A stretch of DNA of 10,084 bases, from assembly GCA_013205415.1 (NCBI GenBank), contig JABMMY010000375.1, forward strand, positions 1 to 10,084, written 5' to 3'. The notes under the pieces were generated by a model. That model was not told where the DNA came from. It did no database searches and saw only the letters and a list, made by a program, of their open reading frames with translations. This DNA is from Deltaproteobacteria bacterium (GTDB lineage Bacteria > Bdellovibrionota > FAC87 > UBA2466). Positions within the stretch are counted from its first letter, which is position 1. Every line of letters starts with the position of its first letter. The position numbers and the translations under genes were made by a program. Below, piece after piece: positions 1 to 6,511 of the stretch.

Positions 1-457
1 ATCGGAGTGTGTGATACAGAACGCGAACTCTTGAGGTGAGTTGACTTAAATCTTGCCCAGTAAAAATAAATCTTAGCATCCCCTCTTTTTTTATTCTATA
101 GGTCACCTTTAAAAGCAAATAGAGTCTTTGGCGATGTTTTTGTTCCAACTCTTTTTGTTGCTGTATTTCTAGTGAAATATTTTCCATCACCATGGCCAGC
201 TCTGTTTGACTAATCGTGATAGAGCTTACCTTTTCACGTACCTTGTTTTGATCTTCATTAAGTTTGTCTAACTCACTTAATAGATCTCTTCGCTGAGATT
301 CCCTCACTTCGAATTGAGGTTTCTCTTTTCGAATAAAGGCCTTTAACTCTTTAGCTCGCTCTGGGTTCTGTATTTCATGACCGGCAGTCGAAGCCAAAAG
401 GCATTCAGAGGTAAGGGTTGCGGCAGAAAGAATAAGAAGTAGAAGGTGTTTTTTCAT
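1..457 (-). CDS. EnvC-like murein hydrolase activator, N-terminal part (runs off the left edge)
   Basis: The 152 visible codons begin MKKHLLLLILSAATL, a classic Sec signal peptide (K2/K3 followed by a Leu-rich core) with a likely cut near LLA-STA-G around residues 22-26. A charged, Glu/Gln/Lys/Arg-rich segment follows from about residue 32 to 125 with heptad-like hydrophobic spacing, consistent with a long coiled coil. This signal-peptide plus coiled-coil layout directly after ftsEX is that of EnvC/PcsB-type proteins, which the FtsEX extracellular domain engages to switch on peptidoglycan amidases at the septum. The expected C-terminal LytM/M23 domain would lie outside the window, so it cannot be checked. 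The ATG overlaps the ftsX TAA stop by one base, and the upstream AGAAG is a weak ribosome site, so translational coupling to ftsX is likely. The residue before the only nearby cysteine (Cys19) does not fit a lipobox, so it is not a lipoprotein. The family is inferred from architecture and context. Confidence 0.8.
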   Translation of the reverse strand, partial: MKKHLLLLILSAATLTSECLLASTAGHEIQNPERAKELKAFIRKEKPQFEVRESQRRDLLSELDKLNEDQNKVREKVSSITISQTELAMVMENISLEIQQQKELEQKHRQRLYLLLKVTYRIKKEGMLRFIFTGQDLSQLTSRVRVLYHTLR

Positions 458-1347
458 TAAAAAGTATCTTCTTGAAACCGGAGAAACACAGTAACTCCCC
501 CCAGTAATGCCATAGTAACGCCAATGACATAAACGGCCATGACCTGAGTCACCGACAGATAGCTCCAGGTGTACCCGCCCAGAAAAGTTGACCAATGCCC
601 GGAGATAAGACTAGCCAAAAACAGCTTGATAAAAAGAAGGATGCCTAGGGCTACTGTGGCGCCAGAAATACCCTCAATAATTCCCTCCCAAATATAGGGA
701 GCAAGAATAAAATTTCTATCCGCGCCAATCAAATTTACTATTTCAATCTCATTTCGGCGAGACTGATGTCTCATCCCCATAAAATTTGCAATCAAAAAAC
801 TACAACCCACAATAACAAAACCCATTATGATGAGTCCTACCAGTTTGATAATCTGACTAATTTTTTTGTACTGCGACAACCAATCATCAGAAAAATCAAC
901 CTCCGCAACCACCGGAAAACGAGAGACAATTCCTTTTATAATTTGAATCTTTTCTGGGGAGGTTTCTTTTTTGACCTCCATCTCTATGATATCAGGAAAT
1001 AGTTCGCTACCAGGCAGACCGATACTTCCCGCAGAGCCCAAAAAGCTTTGAAGCTCCTCAACTACATTATCTTTAGATTTAAAAGAAACCCTCTGTACAT
1101 TTTCGAGGCTTAAAAGTCGCTCGCGAAGAGCTTGAATTTGAGGGGTCGTCAACGCCTCTTTTAAGTAGGCAGTTCCAGTAATTTGAGGACTGGTTTTTTC
1201 AGCAAGTTTTTCAAAGTTTCGATAGCATAGAAAAAAGCCCCCGATAATCACAAGCGCTATCGTAATTGTGGAGATGCTCACAATATGAAGCCACGGCTGC
1301 CTTTTAAAATCGGAAAAACTGTAGCGAAGACCTTTATATTTACTCAT
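457..1347 (-). CDS. ftsX: Cell division protein FtsX, permease-like subunit of the FtsEX complex
   Basis: At 296 residues this has the usual FtsX length and topology. There is a cytoplasmic tail, TM1 at about residues 20-42, a periplasmic domain at about 45-165, TM2 at about 167-190, TM3 at about 222-248 and TM4 at about 266-290. The cytoplasmic loop after TM2 holds the family-typical RRNEIEIVNLIGAD (197-210), followed by YIWEGIIEGISGA (218-230), matching the conserved FtsX pattern of an EI-x-I-x-x-L-x-GA block and a later G-rich TM3 entry. FtsX does not transport a substrate. It relays ATP hydrolysis by FtsE to a periplasmic hydrolase activator, and the EnvC-like gene begins in its stop codon. 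Its ATG is 3 nt after the ftsE stop. No strong Shine-Dalgarno is visible (only TGGATG), so coupling to ftsE is likely. Confidence 0.95.
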   Translation of the reverse strand: MSKYKGLRYSFSDFKRQPWLHIVSISTITIALVIIGGFFLCYRNFEKLAEKTSPQITGTAYLKEALTTPQIQALRERLLSLENVQRVSFKSKDNVVEELQSFLGSAGSIGLPGSELFPDIIEMEVKKETSPEKIQIIKGIVSRFPVVAEVDFSDDWLSQYKKISQIIKLVGLIIMGFVIVGCSFLIANFMGMRHQSRRNEIEIVNLIGADRNFILAPYIWEGIIEGISGATVALGILLFIKLFLASLISGHWSTFLGGYTWSYLSVTQVMAVYVIGVTMALLGGVTVFLRFQEDTF

Positions 1348-1350
1348 GTG

Positions 1351-2037
1351 TTACACATCCATCATTCGGCGATCAGCAATGACTCTACCCTTGTTAAGCT
1401 CAATGACTCTAGATGGGAACTCTTCCATTAATGCTTTATCATGAGTGGCAATTACCACAGTGGTTCCCATTTCATTGATCTCTAAAAATAAGGACATGAT
1501 TTCACGAGCTGTGTCGGCATCTAAATTTCCCGTGGGTTCATCTGCCAAAAGAAGAAATGGTTTTCCAATAATCGAACGTGCAATGGCAACTCTCTGTTGC
1601 TCTCCACCCGAAAGTGTCAAAGGATAATCACGCGCTCTATCTGCTAATCCTACCAAGGATAATACGCCTCTCACGCGATAATCCACCTCTGATGGAGTCA
1701 TTTTTCTGATTTCTAAAGGCAGGCTCACATTATCGTAAACGGTAAGATCGGGTAGCAATTTAAAGTCTTGAAAAACAAAACCCACTTCACGGCGGTATTG
1801 AAAAACTTTACCTTTTGCTAATGAAGAAAGATCCTTATTATTAACTAAAATATTTCCTTCTGAGGCCTTTTCCATGGCAAAGAGCAACTTGAGTAATGTA
1901 GTTTTTCCAGCCCCGTTATTTCCAGTGATATACGCAAACTCTCCTCGCTGAAGATCAAAAGAGATGCTTTGCAAAGCATAGCGATCTGTCGCGTATCTGA
2001 GCCCAACTCGATTGAGACGCACCAAATTAGCCGACAT
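1351..2037 (-). CDS. ftsE: Cell division ATP-binding protein FtsE
   Basis: This is a complete 228-residue ABC ATPase with all catalytic motifs: Walker A GNNGAGKTT (39-47), Q-loop Gln90 in FVFQDFKLLPDLTVYDNV, signature LSGGEQQR (142-149), Walker B LLLADEPTGNLD (162-173, with Asp166/Glu167), and H-loop His199 in ATHD. The FVFQDFKLL stretch and the short total length separate FtsE from general transporter ATPases, and ftsX follows immediately. It sits on the cytoplasmic face and powers FtsX-mediated activation of septal peptidoglycan hydrolysis. The ATG has an AAAAGG ribosome site (2045-2050 on the plus strand) at good spacing. Asn40 and Asn41 replace the more common P/E residues of the P-loop, which is within normal variation. 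Confidence 0.95.
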   Translation of the reverse strand: MSANLVRLNRVGLRYATDRYALQSISFDLQRGEFAYITGNNGAGKTTLLKLLFAMEKASEGNILVNNKDLSSLAKGKVFQYRREVGFVFQDFKLLPDLTVYDNVSLPLEIRKMTPSEVDYRVRGVLSLVGLADRARDYPLTLSGGEQQRVAIARSIIGKPFLLLADEPTGNLDADTAREIMSLFLEINEMGTTVVIATHDKALMEEFPSRVIELNKGRVIADRRMMDV

Positions 2038-2054
2038 GATTTTTCCTTTTTTAA

Positions 2055-2082
2055 ATTGTAATTGAGGAGGAGTTTCACCTAA
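2055..2082 (-). promoter_or_regulatory. Candidate ftsE promoter (weak -35)
   Basis: On the minus strand a TACAAT -10-like hexamer (2055-2060, 5 of 6 to consensus) lies 16 nt after TTAGGT (2077-2082, poor -35). Transcription would start close to the AAAAGG ribosome site, giving a very short leader. A second option, TAAAAT at 2104-2109 with TTAGGA at 2128-2133, is no better. Readthrough from the upstream transporter gene is also possible, because no convincing terminator lies between them. Confidence 0.22.
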
Positions 2083-2191
2083 AAAGGAGAACTCTCTAAC
2101 TCCATTTTATCGCTAAACCCCAAAAACTCCTAACTTTCTTGTGCTGATGCACCACACCAAGCTTTACCGATAATCCCATGGTGACTAAGCG

Positions 2192-2220
2192 TTGCGTCTA
2201 AACCCAAAAACAGCTAGAAC
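2192..2220 (+). promoter_or_regulatory. Candidate tRNA-Cys promoter
   Basis: TTGCGT (2192-2197) and TAGAAC (2215-2220) are separated by 17 nt. The expected start at about 2227 is some 9 nt before the mature tRNA 5' end, a sensible distance for RNase P trimming. Each hexamer has only 4 of 6 matches at best, so this is a position-supported guess. Confidence 0.3.
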
Positions 2221-2235
2221 TAATTTTTCTCCTGG

Positions 2236-2307
<72 letters not shown>

Positions 2308-2356
2308 AATTTAATTTAAAAATCGATGCTATTGAGCTAATTTCGGCTTATCTAAA

Positions 2357-3721
2357 TTAATGAGATGAGACGCTTTTAGGACGAGCATTCCACAAAAAAG
2401 CCATTAAGACTGCACCCATTACAGAAAATCCAATCATACTAGGTCCCCAAACACCCCAGCCCATCCTGTCTAAAAGCCAACCCATTCCAATGCCAACGAC
2501 ACTTCCACCCAGATATTGCATGCCATCAAAAATACCTGCTGCAGTTGCCGCCGCCTTTTTACCACCGAAATCCATAGAGGCCGTCCCCGATAACATCGAA
2601 TGCACGATACTAATAGCAAAAGAGTTTACGATAAATGCCGCAATCACCCATCCCATACTGGGGGCCTTCCAAACAATAGCGAGACTTCCAATTTGAAGAA
2701 GATAACCGATAAATGCAACGGGAGCTCTTCGCCCTTTAAAGATCCAATCGGAAACGGTTCCCGCAAAAAAGGCCCCTAAAATACCGGCTGCCACAACCGA
2801 AAGAGCACCCTTTTGAAAGATCGATGATTCTAAACTAAGATGTTGCACCTCGATCATGTATCTAGGAAACCACTGTTCAAAACCATGTCTCACAAACCCG
2901 GTACAAAATTCTGCAAACGCAATGGTAAGTGTAATTGGATTTTTCAAAACCTTACCCAGCACATATCCCACAGTAATCGGAGCCGTATCGCCACTACTTG
3001 CATCCTGCACATCTAATTCAGCAAAACCACAATCTTCAGGATTATTTTTAACAACCCTAAAGGTAAAAAAGGCCATTAAGGCGACGACAGCAGCGGGAAC
3101 AAAAAAGACCCACTGCCAAGGAAGAATGGCCACCAAGATTCCTCCTAGTACAAAAATTAAGGCTCTACCACTCTGAATCATCGAGCCAAATATCGCAGAA
3201 AACACGCCCCTTTCTTTAATGTGAAACCATCCCGCATTCACCTTAATCAAAGCTAAGGCACTGAAGGATTGAAAATAGGAATTGATTGCCCATACCGACG
3301 CAAAATAAATTAATAGATAGGTTCCCTTTCCAAGAAAACCTAAGTAGGCCCCCAACCCAAAGGCCAAATTAAAAACAACGCTTCCACTCGCACCAATTAG
3401 CATCGCCCTACGCCCACCAATTTTATCGGCGATAGGACCATTAAACATGGCTGAAAACCCATAAATAGAAAGGCCCGCAGTAATAATGGCGCCAATCTGA
3501 GTTTTATCCCAACCAAAGTTTTGAGATAGCGCCTTATTTGCAAAGGATAAATTGTAGCGGCCCATGTACATGGCAGAATAGGTAAGCCCTAAGGTAAGCC
3601 AGTTTAAGGCTCTTCGCCGGCGAAAGTCTTTTGAGTGATTTGGCATTCCCTCACGAGGTTGAAATATTTTAAATAGCGACGAAATCCTGAGTGATAATTT
3701 AGCAGTTGCTTCGGTGCTCAT
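2357..3721 (-). CDS. MFS transporter of the organophosphate:phosphate antiporter (OPA) family, GlpT/UhpT-like
   Basis: This 454-residue, 12-helix major facilitator resembles glycerol-3-phosphate and hexose-phosphate antiporters. The two arginines known to bind the phosphate group in GlpT have clear counterparts: Arg55 in TM1 (MYMGRYNLSFAN) and Arg278 in TM7 (FVRHGFEQWFPRY, aligned by eye with the LLRYG-x-x-x-W region of GlpT). Other family marks are the MFS loop GPIADKIGGRR (95-105), WFHIKERG (165-172) and the SMDFGGKKAAATAAG segment (382-396). The N-terminus has the short basic FKIFQPREG lead-in typical of this family. It most likely exchanges a phosphorylated three- or six-carbon compound for inorganic phosphate across the inner membrane. 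The exact substrate cannot be read from sequence, so no symbol is given. The start is supported by AAGGGGGG at 3725-3732. It is followed convergently by tRNA-Cys. Confidence 0.88.
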   Translation of the reverse strand: MSTEATAKLSLRISSLFKIFQPREGMPNHSKDFRRRRALNWLTLGLTYSAMYMGRYNLSFANKALSQNFGWDKTQIGAIITAGLSIYGFSAMFNGPIADKIGGRRAMLIGASGSVVFNLAFGLGAYLGFLGKGTYLLIYFASVWAINSYFQSFSALALIKVNAGWFHIKERGVFSAIFGSMIQSGRALIFVLGGILVAILPWQWVFFVPAAVVALMAFFTFRVVKNNPEDCGFAELDVQDASSGDTAPITVGYVLGKVLKNPITLTIAFAEFCTGFVRHGFEQWFPRYMIEVQHLSLESSIFQKGALSVVAAGILGAFFAGTVSDWIFKGRRAPVAFIGYLLQIGSLAIVWKAPSMGWVIAAFIVNSFAISIVHSMLSGTASMDFGGKKAAATAAGIFDGMQYLGGSVVGIGMGWLLDRMGWGVWGPSMIGFSVMGAVLMAFLWNARPKSVSSH

Positions 3722-3746
3722 GTTCCCCCCTTAAAAATACTAGCTT

Positions 3747-3776
3747 GATATAAACGGGGTCGGGCTAAGATGTAAA
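3747..3776 (-). promoter_or_regulatory. Candidate promoter of the OPA transporter gene
   Basis: On the minus strand TTTACA (3771-3776, 5 of 6 to the -35 consensus) is followed after 18 nt by TATATC (3747-3752). The predicted start near 3740 leaves a leader of about 19 nt with an AAGGGGGG ribosome site just before the ATG. This is the best-looking minus-strand promoter in the window and would make the transporter independent of aroE, which ends 85 nt upstream. Confidence 0.45.
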
Positions 3777-3806
3777 GGCTAACACCTCATTCCTATCCGA
3801 CCTTTT

Positions 3807-4604
3807 TTAATAACCACTTTGCTCTTCGGTTATTTCAATTCCTGTATAAATTTTTAACTGTTCTAAGGCTTGCCAATTCGCAAATTTCTTTCCATCAATC
3901 AACTTGATCTGATTTGCCTTCGCTTCATTTGCAAATTGAGTTCCTTCTAAGCGATAGGTTAAATCGATCGCATGCTGAATATCCGCCCACCAAAAGTTCG
4001 GAATCTCTAATTCTAGTTCAGCGGTCATACCCAATGAGGTTGCGTTAATTACTACCTGGGGAGGGGACAACTTTGGAAGGTCATTCCAATCTCGCCATTC
4101 AAATTTCACCTCCTTGGGAATACAGTGTGGTTCTTTTCTTCTGGAAATAATGGTGAGGGGTGCTAGCTGTTTTTCATGAATGGCATAAGCAATAGCCGCT
4201 GAAACTCCACCTGTTCCCAATAAATAAATAGCGGTCGCTTTCTCTGGAAGGGCTCGATGAGCGGCAATGTAATCGGTATTAAACCCAACCAATTCTCCAT
4301 TTTTTTCCTTTTTAAAGGTATTAATAGTGCCAATCTGATTGGCCACACCACTAATTTTATCGACCAAACCCATTGCCTGCTTCTTAAACGGCATTGAAAT
4401 AGCCCCACCAGAAATCTTAAAAGCTCTCACACCCTTCATTGCAGATTCAAACTCATTGCGATGAATTTGAAAACTCTTGTAGATCGCATTGATCTTAAAC
4501 TCTGTAAAAATTTTATTAAACCAAAGGGTCCCCGTATTACCCGGAACCTCTGCTAAAGAAACAAACAGCTCCGTCTCTTTAGATATGAAATGGGTGTCTC
4601 TCAT
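3807..4604 (-). CDS. aroE: Shikimate dehydrogenase-like protein (divergent AroE)
   Basis: This 265-residue protein keeps the AroE two-domain plan. The N-terminal catalytic domain has Lys74 in ISMPFKKQ (equivalent to the catalytic Lys of NVTxPxK), Asn95 in TINTF and Asp111 in GFNTD (the catalytic Asp). The Rossmann domain has LLGTGGVSAAI (128-138), then SRR (154-156) where NADP-linked enzymes carry the phosphate-binding NRT/R motif, NATSLGM (187-193), DLTY (214-217) and Gln245 in ANWQALEQ near the C-terminus. Canonical AroE reduces 3-dehydroshikimate to shikimate with NADPH in aromatic amino acid synthesis. The N-terminal N-P-I-x-H-S-x-S-P motif is replaced by PGNTGTLWF (21-29), so both shikimate-contacting serines appear to be Thr24 and Thr26. 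It may therefore be true AroE or an AroE-like paralogue with altered substrate range (quinate dehydrogenase or SdhL type). GGAG at 4611-4614 supports the start. It lies 24 nt after the small secreted-protein gene. Confidence 0.8.
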   Translation of the reverse strand: MRDTHFISKETELFVSLAEVPGNTGTLWFNKIFTEFKINAIYKSFQIHRNEFESAMKGVRAFKISGGAISMPFKKQAMGLVDKISGVANQIGTINTFKKEKNGELVGFNTDYIAAHRALPEKATAIYLLGTGGVSAAIAYAIHEKQLAPLTIISRRKEPHCIPKEVKFEWRDWNDLPKLSPPQVVINATSLGMTAELELEIPNFWWADIQHAIDLTYRLEGTQFANEAKANQIKLIDGKKFANWQALEQLKIYTGIEITEEQSGY

Positions 4605-4628
4605 TTTTTTCTCCGGGAAAGCTAATGA

Positions 4629-4982
4629 CTACTTACAGACTATTTTTATATCATCACAGCGAAAAGAGAGACAGGTGGATAGCACCCAATAGGGGCCCAT
4701 AGGTCTTATAAAACGCGGTTGATCTCGCCAAAATGGAAGTGGCAAAACAAATGGACGGTTGTTTGGCGGGTCGGCAATTAATAGTTCAGTCTCACCATCT
4801 CTTTCTTCTAAAGTTAAAAAAAAGTGAGTGTTTCTTTCAATAATTTTAATTCTTAAAATATCCTCTTGAGCTAATTGAGTGCAGGTCAGAATAGGTTGAC
4901 TCTCTGGAAAATCGGAAATCGATTCGCCACCTCGGAGAGAAAAACTAAGAGAACTTATTAAAACAAAAACCAATACCTTCAT
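4629..4982 (-). CDS. Small secreted protein with four cysteines, unknown function
   Basis: From the ATG at 4982 this is 117 residues. It opens MKVLVFVLISSLSFSLRGGES, a short Sec-type signal peptide, with a likely cut around residues 15-19. The mature part is about 100 residues with Cys34, Cys104, Cys109 and Cys116, which could form two disulfides in the periplasm, and a hydrophobic C-terminal half (PFVLPLPFW, YWVLSTCLSF). I do not recognise a family. An in-frame TTG 27 nt upstream would add nine residues, but it has no ribosome site and would bury the signal peptide, so the ATG is preferred. No clear Shine-Dalgarno precedes the ATG either, and a promoter-like pair just upstream suggests a very short leader. 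It is probably cotranscribed with the aroE-like gene. That it is a real gene is supported by the coherent signal peptide and tight spacing rather than homology. Confidence 0.6.
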   Translation of the reverse strand: MKVLVFVLISSLSFSLRGGESISDFPESQPILTCTQLAQEDILRIKIIERNTHFFLTLEERDGETELLIADPPNNRPFVLPLPFWRDQPRFIRPMGPYWVLSTCLSFRCDDIKIVCK

Positions 4983-4992
4983 AAGGAACAGG

Positions 4993-5021
4993 GTTGTACT
5001 TGAAATCAATATTTAGATCAA
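4993..5021 (-). promoter_or_regulatory. Candidate promoter of the small secreted-protein/aroE unit
   Basis: On the minus strand TTGATC (5016-5021) and TACAAC (4993-4998) are 17 nt apart, each with 4 of 6 consensus matches. The implied start, about 7 nt downstream of the -10, would leave only a few bases before the ATG at 4982. That would fit the missing ribosome site (a leaderless or near-leaderless mRNA). Confidence 0.25.
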
Positions 5022-5067
5022 GCCAGAGGATAGGTATTGGAAAATCAAAGGCATGGTTTGTGTAAGC

Positions 5068-6006
5068 CTATGTTTTCATGAGGTTACAGTCTTCGCCTAG
5101 ATGATTAAAACCCTTGGGCTCTACCTGAATTGTGACATGATCAATGTGAAATTTTTCGGACAATATCTTAGTAACAGCACTTAAAACAATACCTGGGTCT
5201 ATAGATTCTTTTAATCCCACATGAACACTCAAAGAGGGGATTCCGCTTGTCACCGTCCAAACATGCAGATCATGAATTTCTATGACCCCTGAAACGGCTT
5301 CAATGGCCCTTTTTATTTCTCCCACATCCAAGCCCCTTGGAACACTTTCAAGTAAAACATCTACGCACTCTCTAAGAAGTCGCCAAGATCCGTATAGAAT
5401 AAAAAGTGAAATGACTATCGACATAATAGGATCGGCTAAATTCCAACCCCATTTCCAAACTAAAAATCCCGCTACGATCGCAGCGATAGATCCTAGCGTA
5501 TCGGTTAGTAAATGAAGCCACACCCCTCGTGTATTTAGATTGTGCTGTCCATGACGATGAAGCAACGCTAAACCTAGAAGATTAACTAGTAATCCTCCAG
5601 CAGCAATTCCCGTCATCCATTCACCTCGAACTAAATGAGGCGTGTAAAAACGCTCCCACGCTTGATAACAAATCCATAATGAAATAACGACTAGAGTAAC
5701 TCCATTCACTAGTGCCGCTAAAATTTCCGCGCGAAAATAGCCAAATGTTTTTTCACTTGTGGCCGGGCGCTGTGCAATCCAGGCCGCAAAAATAGACAAT
5801 GCAATCGCAGCAACATCAATGGTCATATGGCCTGCATCGGCGAGAAGGGCCAAGGAGCCACTCCAGAGTCCACCCAAGATCTCTACTACCATGTAAACAC
5901 TCGAAAGAATAAGAACCCCTATTAGGGATTGGGTAGCAGTCCCTTTAGTTTTCACCTCTCGGTGAGAATGGGTGTGTTTGTGTTCCTGTGAGTGATGTGT
6001 GTCCAT
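5068..6006 (-). CDS. Cation diffusion facilitator, CzcD/ZitB/ZnT-type zinc efflux transporter
   Basis: This is a 312-residue CDF protein with six membrane segments and a C-terminal cytoplasmic domain. The transport site is visible as His60/Asp64 in TM2 (ADAGHMTID) and His165/Asp169 in TM5 (LHLLTD). The His+Asp pairing in both helices is the pattern of zinc-preferring CzcD/ZnT members, whereas ferrous/manganese groups use Asp in TM2. Other family marks are FGYFRAEILAAL (88-99), HDLHVWTVTSG (245-255) in the cytoplasmic domain and HVTIQVE (290-296). The N-terminal tail is His-rich (His4, 5, 9, 11, 13, 15), a likely metal-binding antenna, and ends near a TM1 that begins at about residue 28. It should export Zn(II), and perhaps Cd/Co, from the cytoplasm by proton exchange. 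The ATG is 2 nt after the stop of the DUF309 gene with only a weak GAAAG ribosome site, so coupled translation is expected. Confidence 0.93.
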   Translation of the reverse strand: MDTHHSQEHKHTHSHREVKTKGTATQSLIGVLILSSVYMVVEILGGLWSGSLALLADAGHMTIDVAAIALSIFAAWIAQRPATSEKTFGYFRAEILAALVNGVTLVVISLWICYQAWERFYTPHLVRGEWMTGIAAGGLLVNLLGLALLHRHGQHNLNTRGVWLHLLTDTLGSIAAIVAGFLVWKWGWNLADPIMSIVISLFILYGSWRLLRECVDVLLESVPRGLDVGEIKRAIEAVSGVIEIHDLHVWTVTSGIPSLSVHVGLKESIDPGIVLSAVTKILSEKFHIDHVTIQVEPKGFNHLGEDCNLMKT

Positions 6007-6008
6007 GA

Positions 6009-6362
6009 TTACTTTCTGGGCAACTTATAAAAGGGAAGCTCTATTGTCTCTCCCAATAGAAGTTTCTGTAACGCCAATTCAAAATCGATGATGTTTTCTT
6101 TAATCTGATCAATATCGATCTCGCGTCCTTCTGATCGACCCTTTTCAAAATAATCCAAAGCACTCGCCGATAGTTTTCTTGTTCCTACCCAATTTTGATT
6201 TCCCGCATGATGAAGAGCCACCGCGGCCTGAATCATTCCTTGAAGAAAAAATCGTCGTGGACCCTGAGCCTCATTCCATAGCTCTTCCCATACTTCATGC
6301 GCGTCAAAATACTGCCTCTCATCAAAATGGGTACAGCCCCTCTCAAACAACTCTTTTTCCAT
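6009..6362 (-). CDS. DUF309 family helical protein
   Basis: From the ATG at 6362 this is 117 residues. It carries the DUF309 core: FDERQYFDAHEVWEELW (13-29), with the H-E-x-x-W-E-x-x-W block, then GPRRFFLQGMIQAAVALHH (34-52). The fold is known from structures of the family as a small all-helical bundle, but its biochemical role is unsettled. The reading frame extends 96 nt further upstream to 6458, but that extension (many Lys/Ile/Thr, no similarity to the family) is unlikely to be translated. The chosen start places the family motif near the N-terminus as usual and has GTAGG about 9 nt upstream. It lies directly ahead of the zinc exporter with a 2-nt gap and diverges from gspC, so it is the first gene of a two-gene operon. 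Confidence 0.85.
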   Translation of the reverse strand: MEKELFERGCTHFDERQYFDAHEVWEELWNEAQGPRRFFLQGMIQAAVALHHAGNQNWVGTRKLSASALDYFEKGRSEGREIDIDQIKENIIDFELALQKLLLGETIELPFYKLPRK

Positions 6363-6427
6363 AGTAAAGAACCTACCGATTATTTGTATTTTCGTCACTA
6401 CAAGAGTTGATTGCCAGGTAGTCATAT

Positions 6428-6458
6428 ATTTTAATGGAATTTTAATTATTTTTGCCAA
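6428..6458 (-). promoter_or_regulatory. Candidate promoter of the DUF309/zinc-exporter operon
   Basis: On the minus strand TTGGCA (6453-6458, 4 of 6) and TAAAAT (6428-6433, 5 of 6) are separated by 19 nt, longer than ideal. The leader would be about 59 nt. It sits next to the divergent gspC promoter candidate. I see no convincing dyad that would mark a zinc-responsive operator. Confidence 0.25.
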
Positions 6459-6473
6459 TCTGTCTTTGGCTTT

Positions 6474-6505
6474 TTGCGTTACCCTTCAACCCACCCTAAT
6501 ATAAT
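6474..6505 (+). promoter_or_regulatory. Candidate gspC promoter
   Basis: TTGCGT (6474-6479) is followed after 17 nt by TAATAT (6497-6502). The same AT block also holds a perfect TATAAT (6500-6505), at 20 nt from that -35. Transcription would begin near 6512, giving a leader of roughly 98 nt before the gspC ATG. Confidence 0.42.
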
Positions 6506-6511
6506 TGAGAA

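Larger units (their letters stand above)
2038..2235. other. Intergenic region between ftsE and tRNA-Cys
   Basis: No coding potential was recognised. The left part holds the ftsE ribosome site and weak promoter candidates. The right part precedes the tRNA and contains two copies of a CTAAACCC(C)AAAAAC motif starting at 2113 and 2198, about 85 bp apart. Small dyads are present (for example GTGC-TGAT-GCAC at 2141-2152), but none is strong enough to call a terminator. Confidence 0.5.

Noticed and set aside
2308..2356. Possible bidirectional terminator between tRNA-Cys and the transporter gene
   Set aside because: The only hairpins are a TGAGC/GCTTA stem with a wobble pair and a 3-bp GCT/AGC stem. 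Neither has a proper T run.
2856..3176. Plus-strand open frame of 106 codons within the OPA transporter gene
   Set aside because: It is antisense to a clearly conserved membrane protein and shows no protein features of its own.
4983..5009. TTG start for the small secreted protein
   Set aside because: There is no ribosome site, and it would put nine extra residues ahead of a well-formed signal peptide. The ATG at 4982 is more natural.
5040..5070. Possible terminator after the zinc exporter (AGGC...GCCT on the minus strand followed by T-rich bases)
   Set aside because: The stem is only 4 bp with a 13-nt loop and an interrupted T tract, too weak to call.
6363..6458. 32-residue N-terminal extension of the DUF309 protein
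   Set aside because: It lies outside the family's conserved region, and the ATG at 6362 has a better ribosome site. The extension also overlaps the likely promoter.
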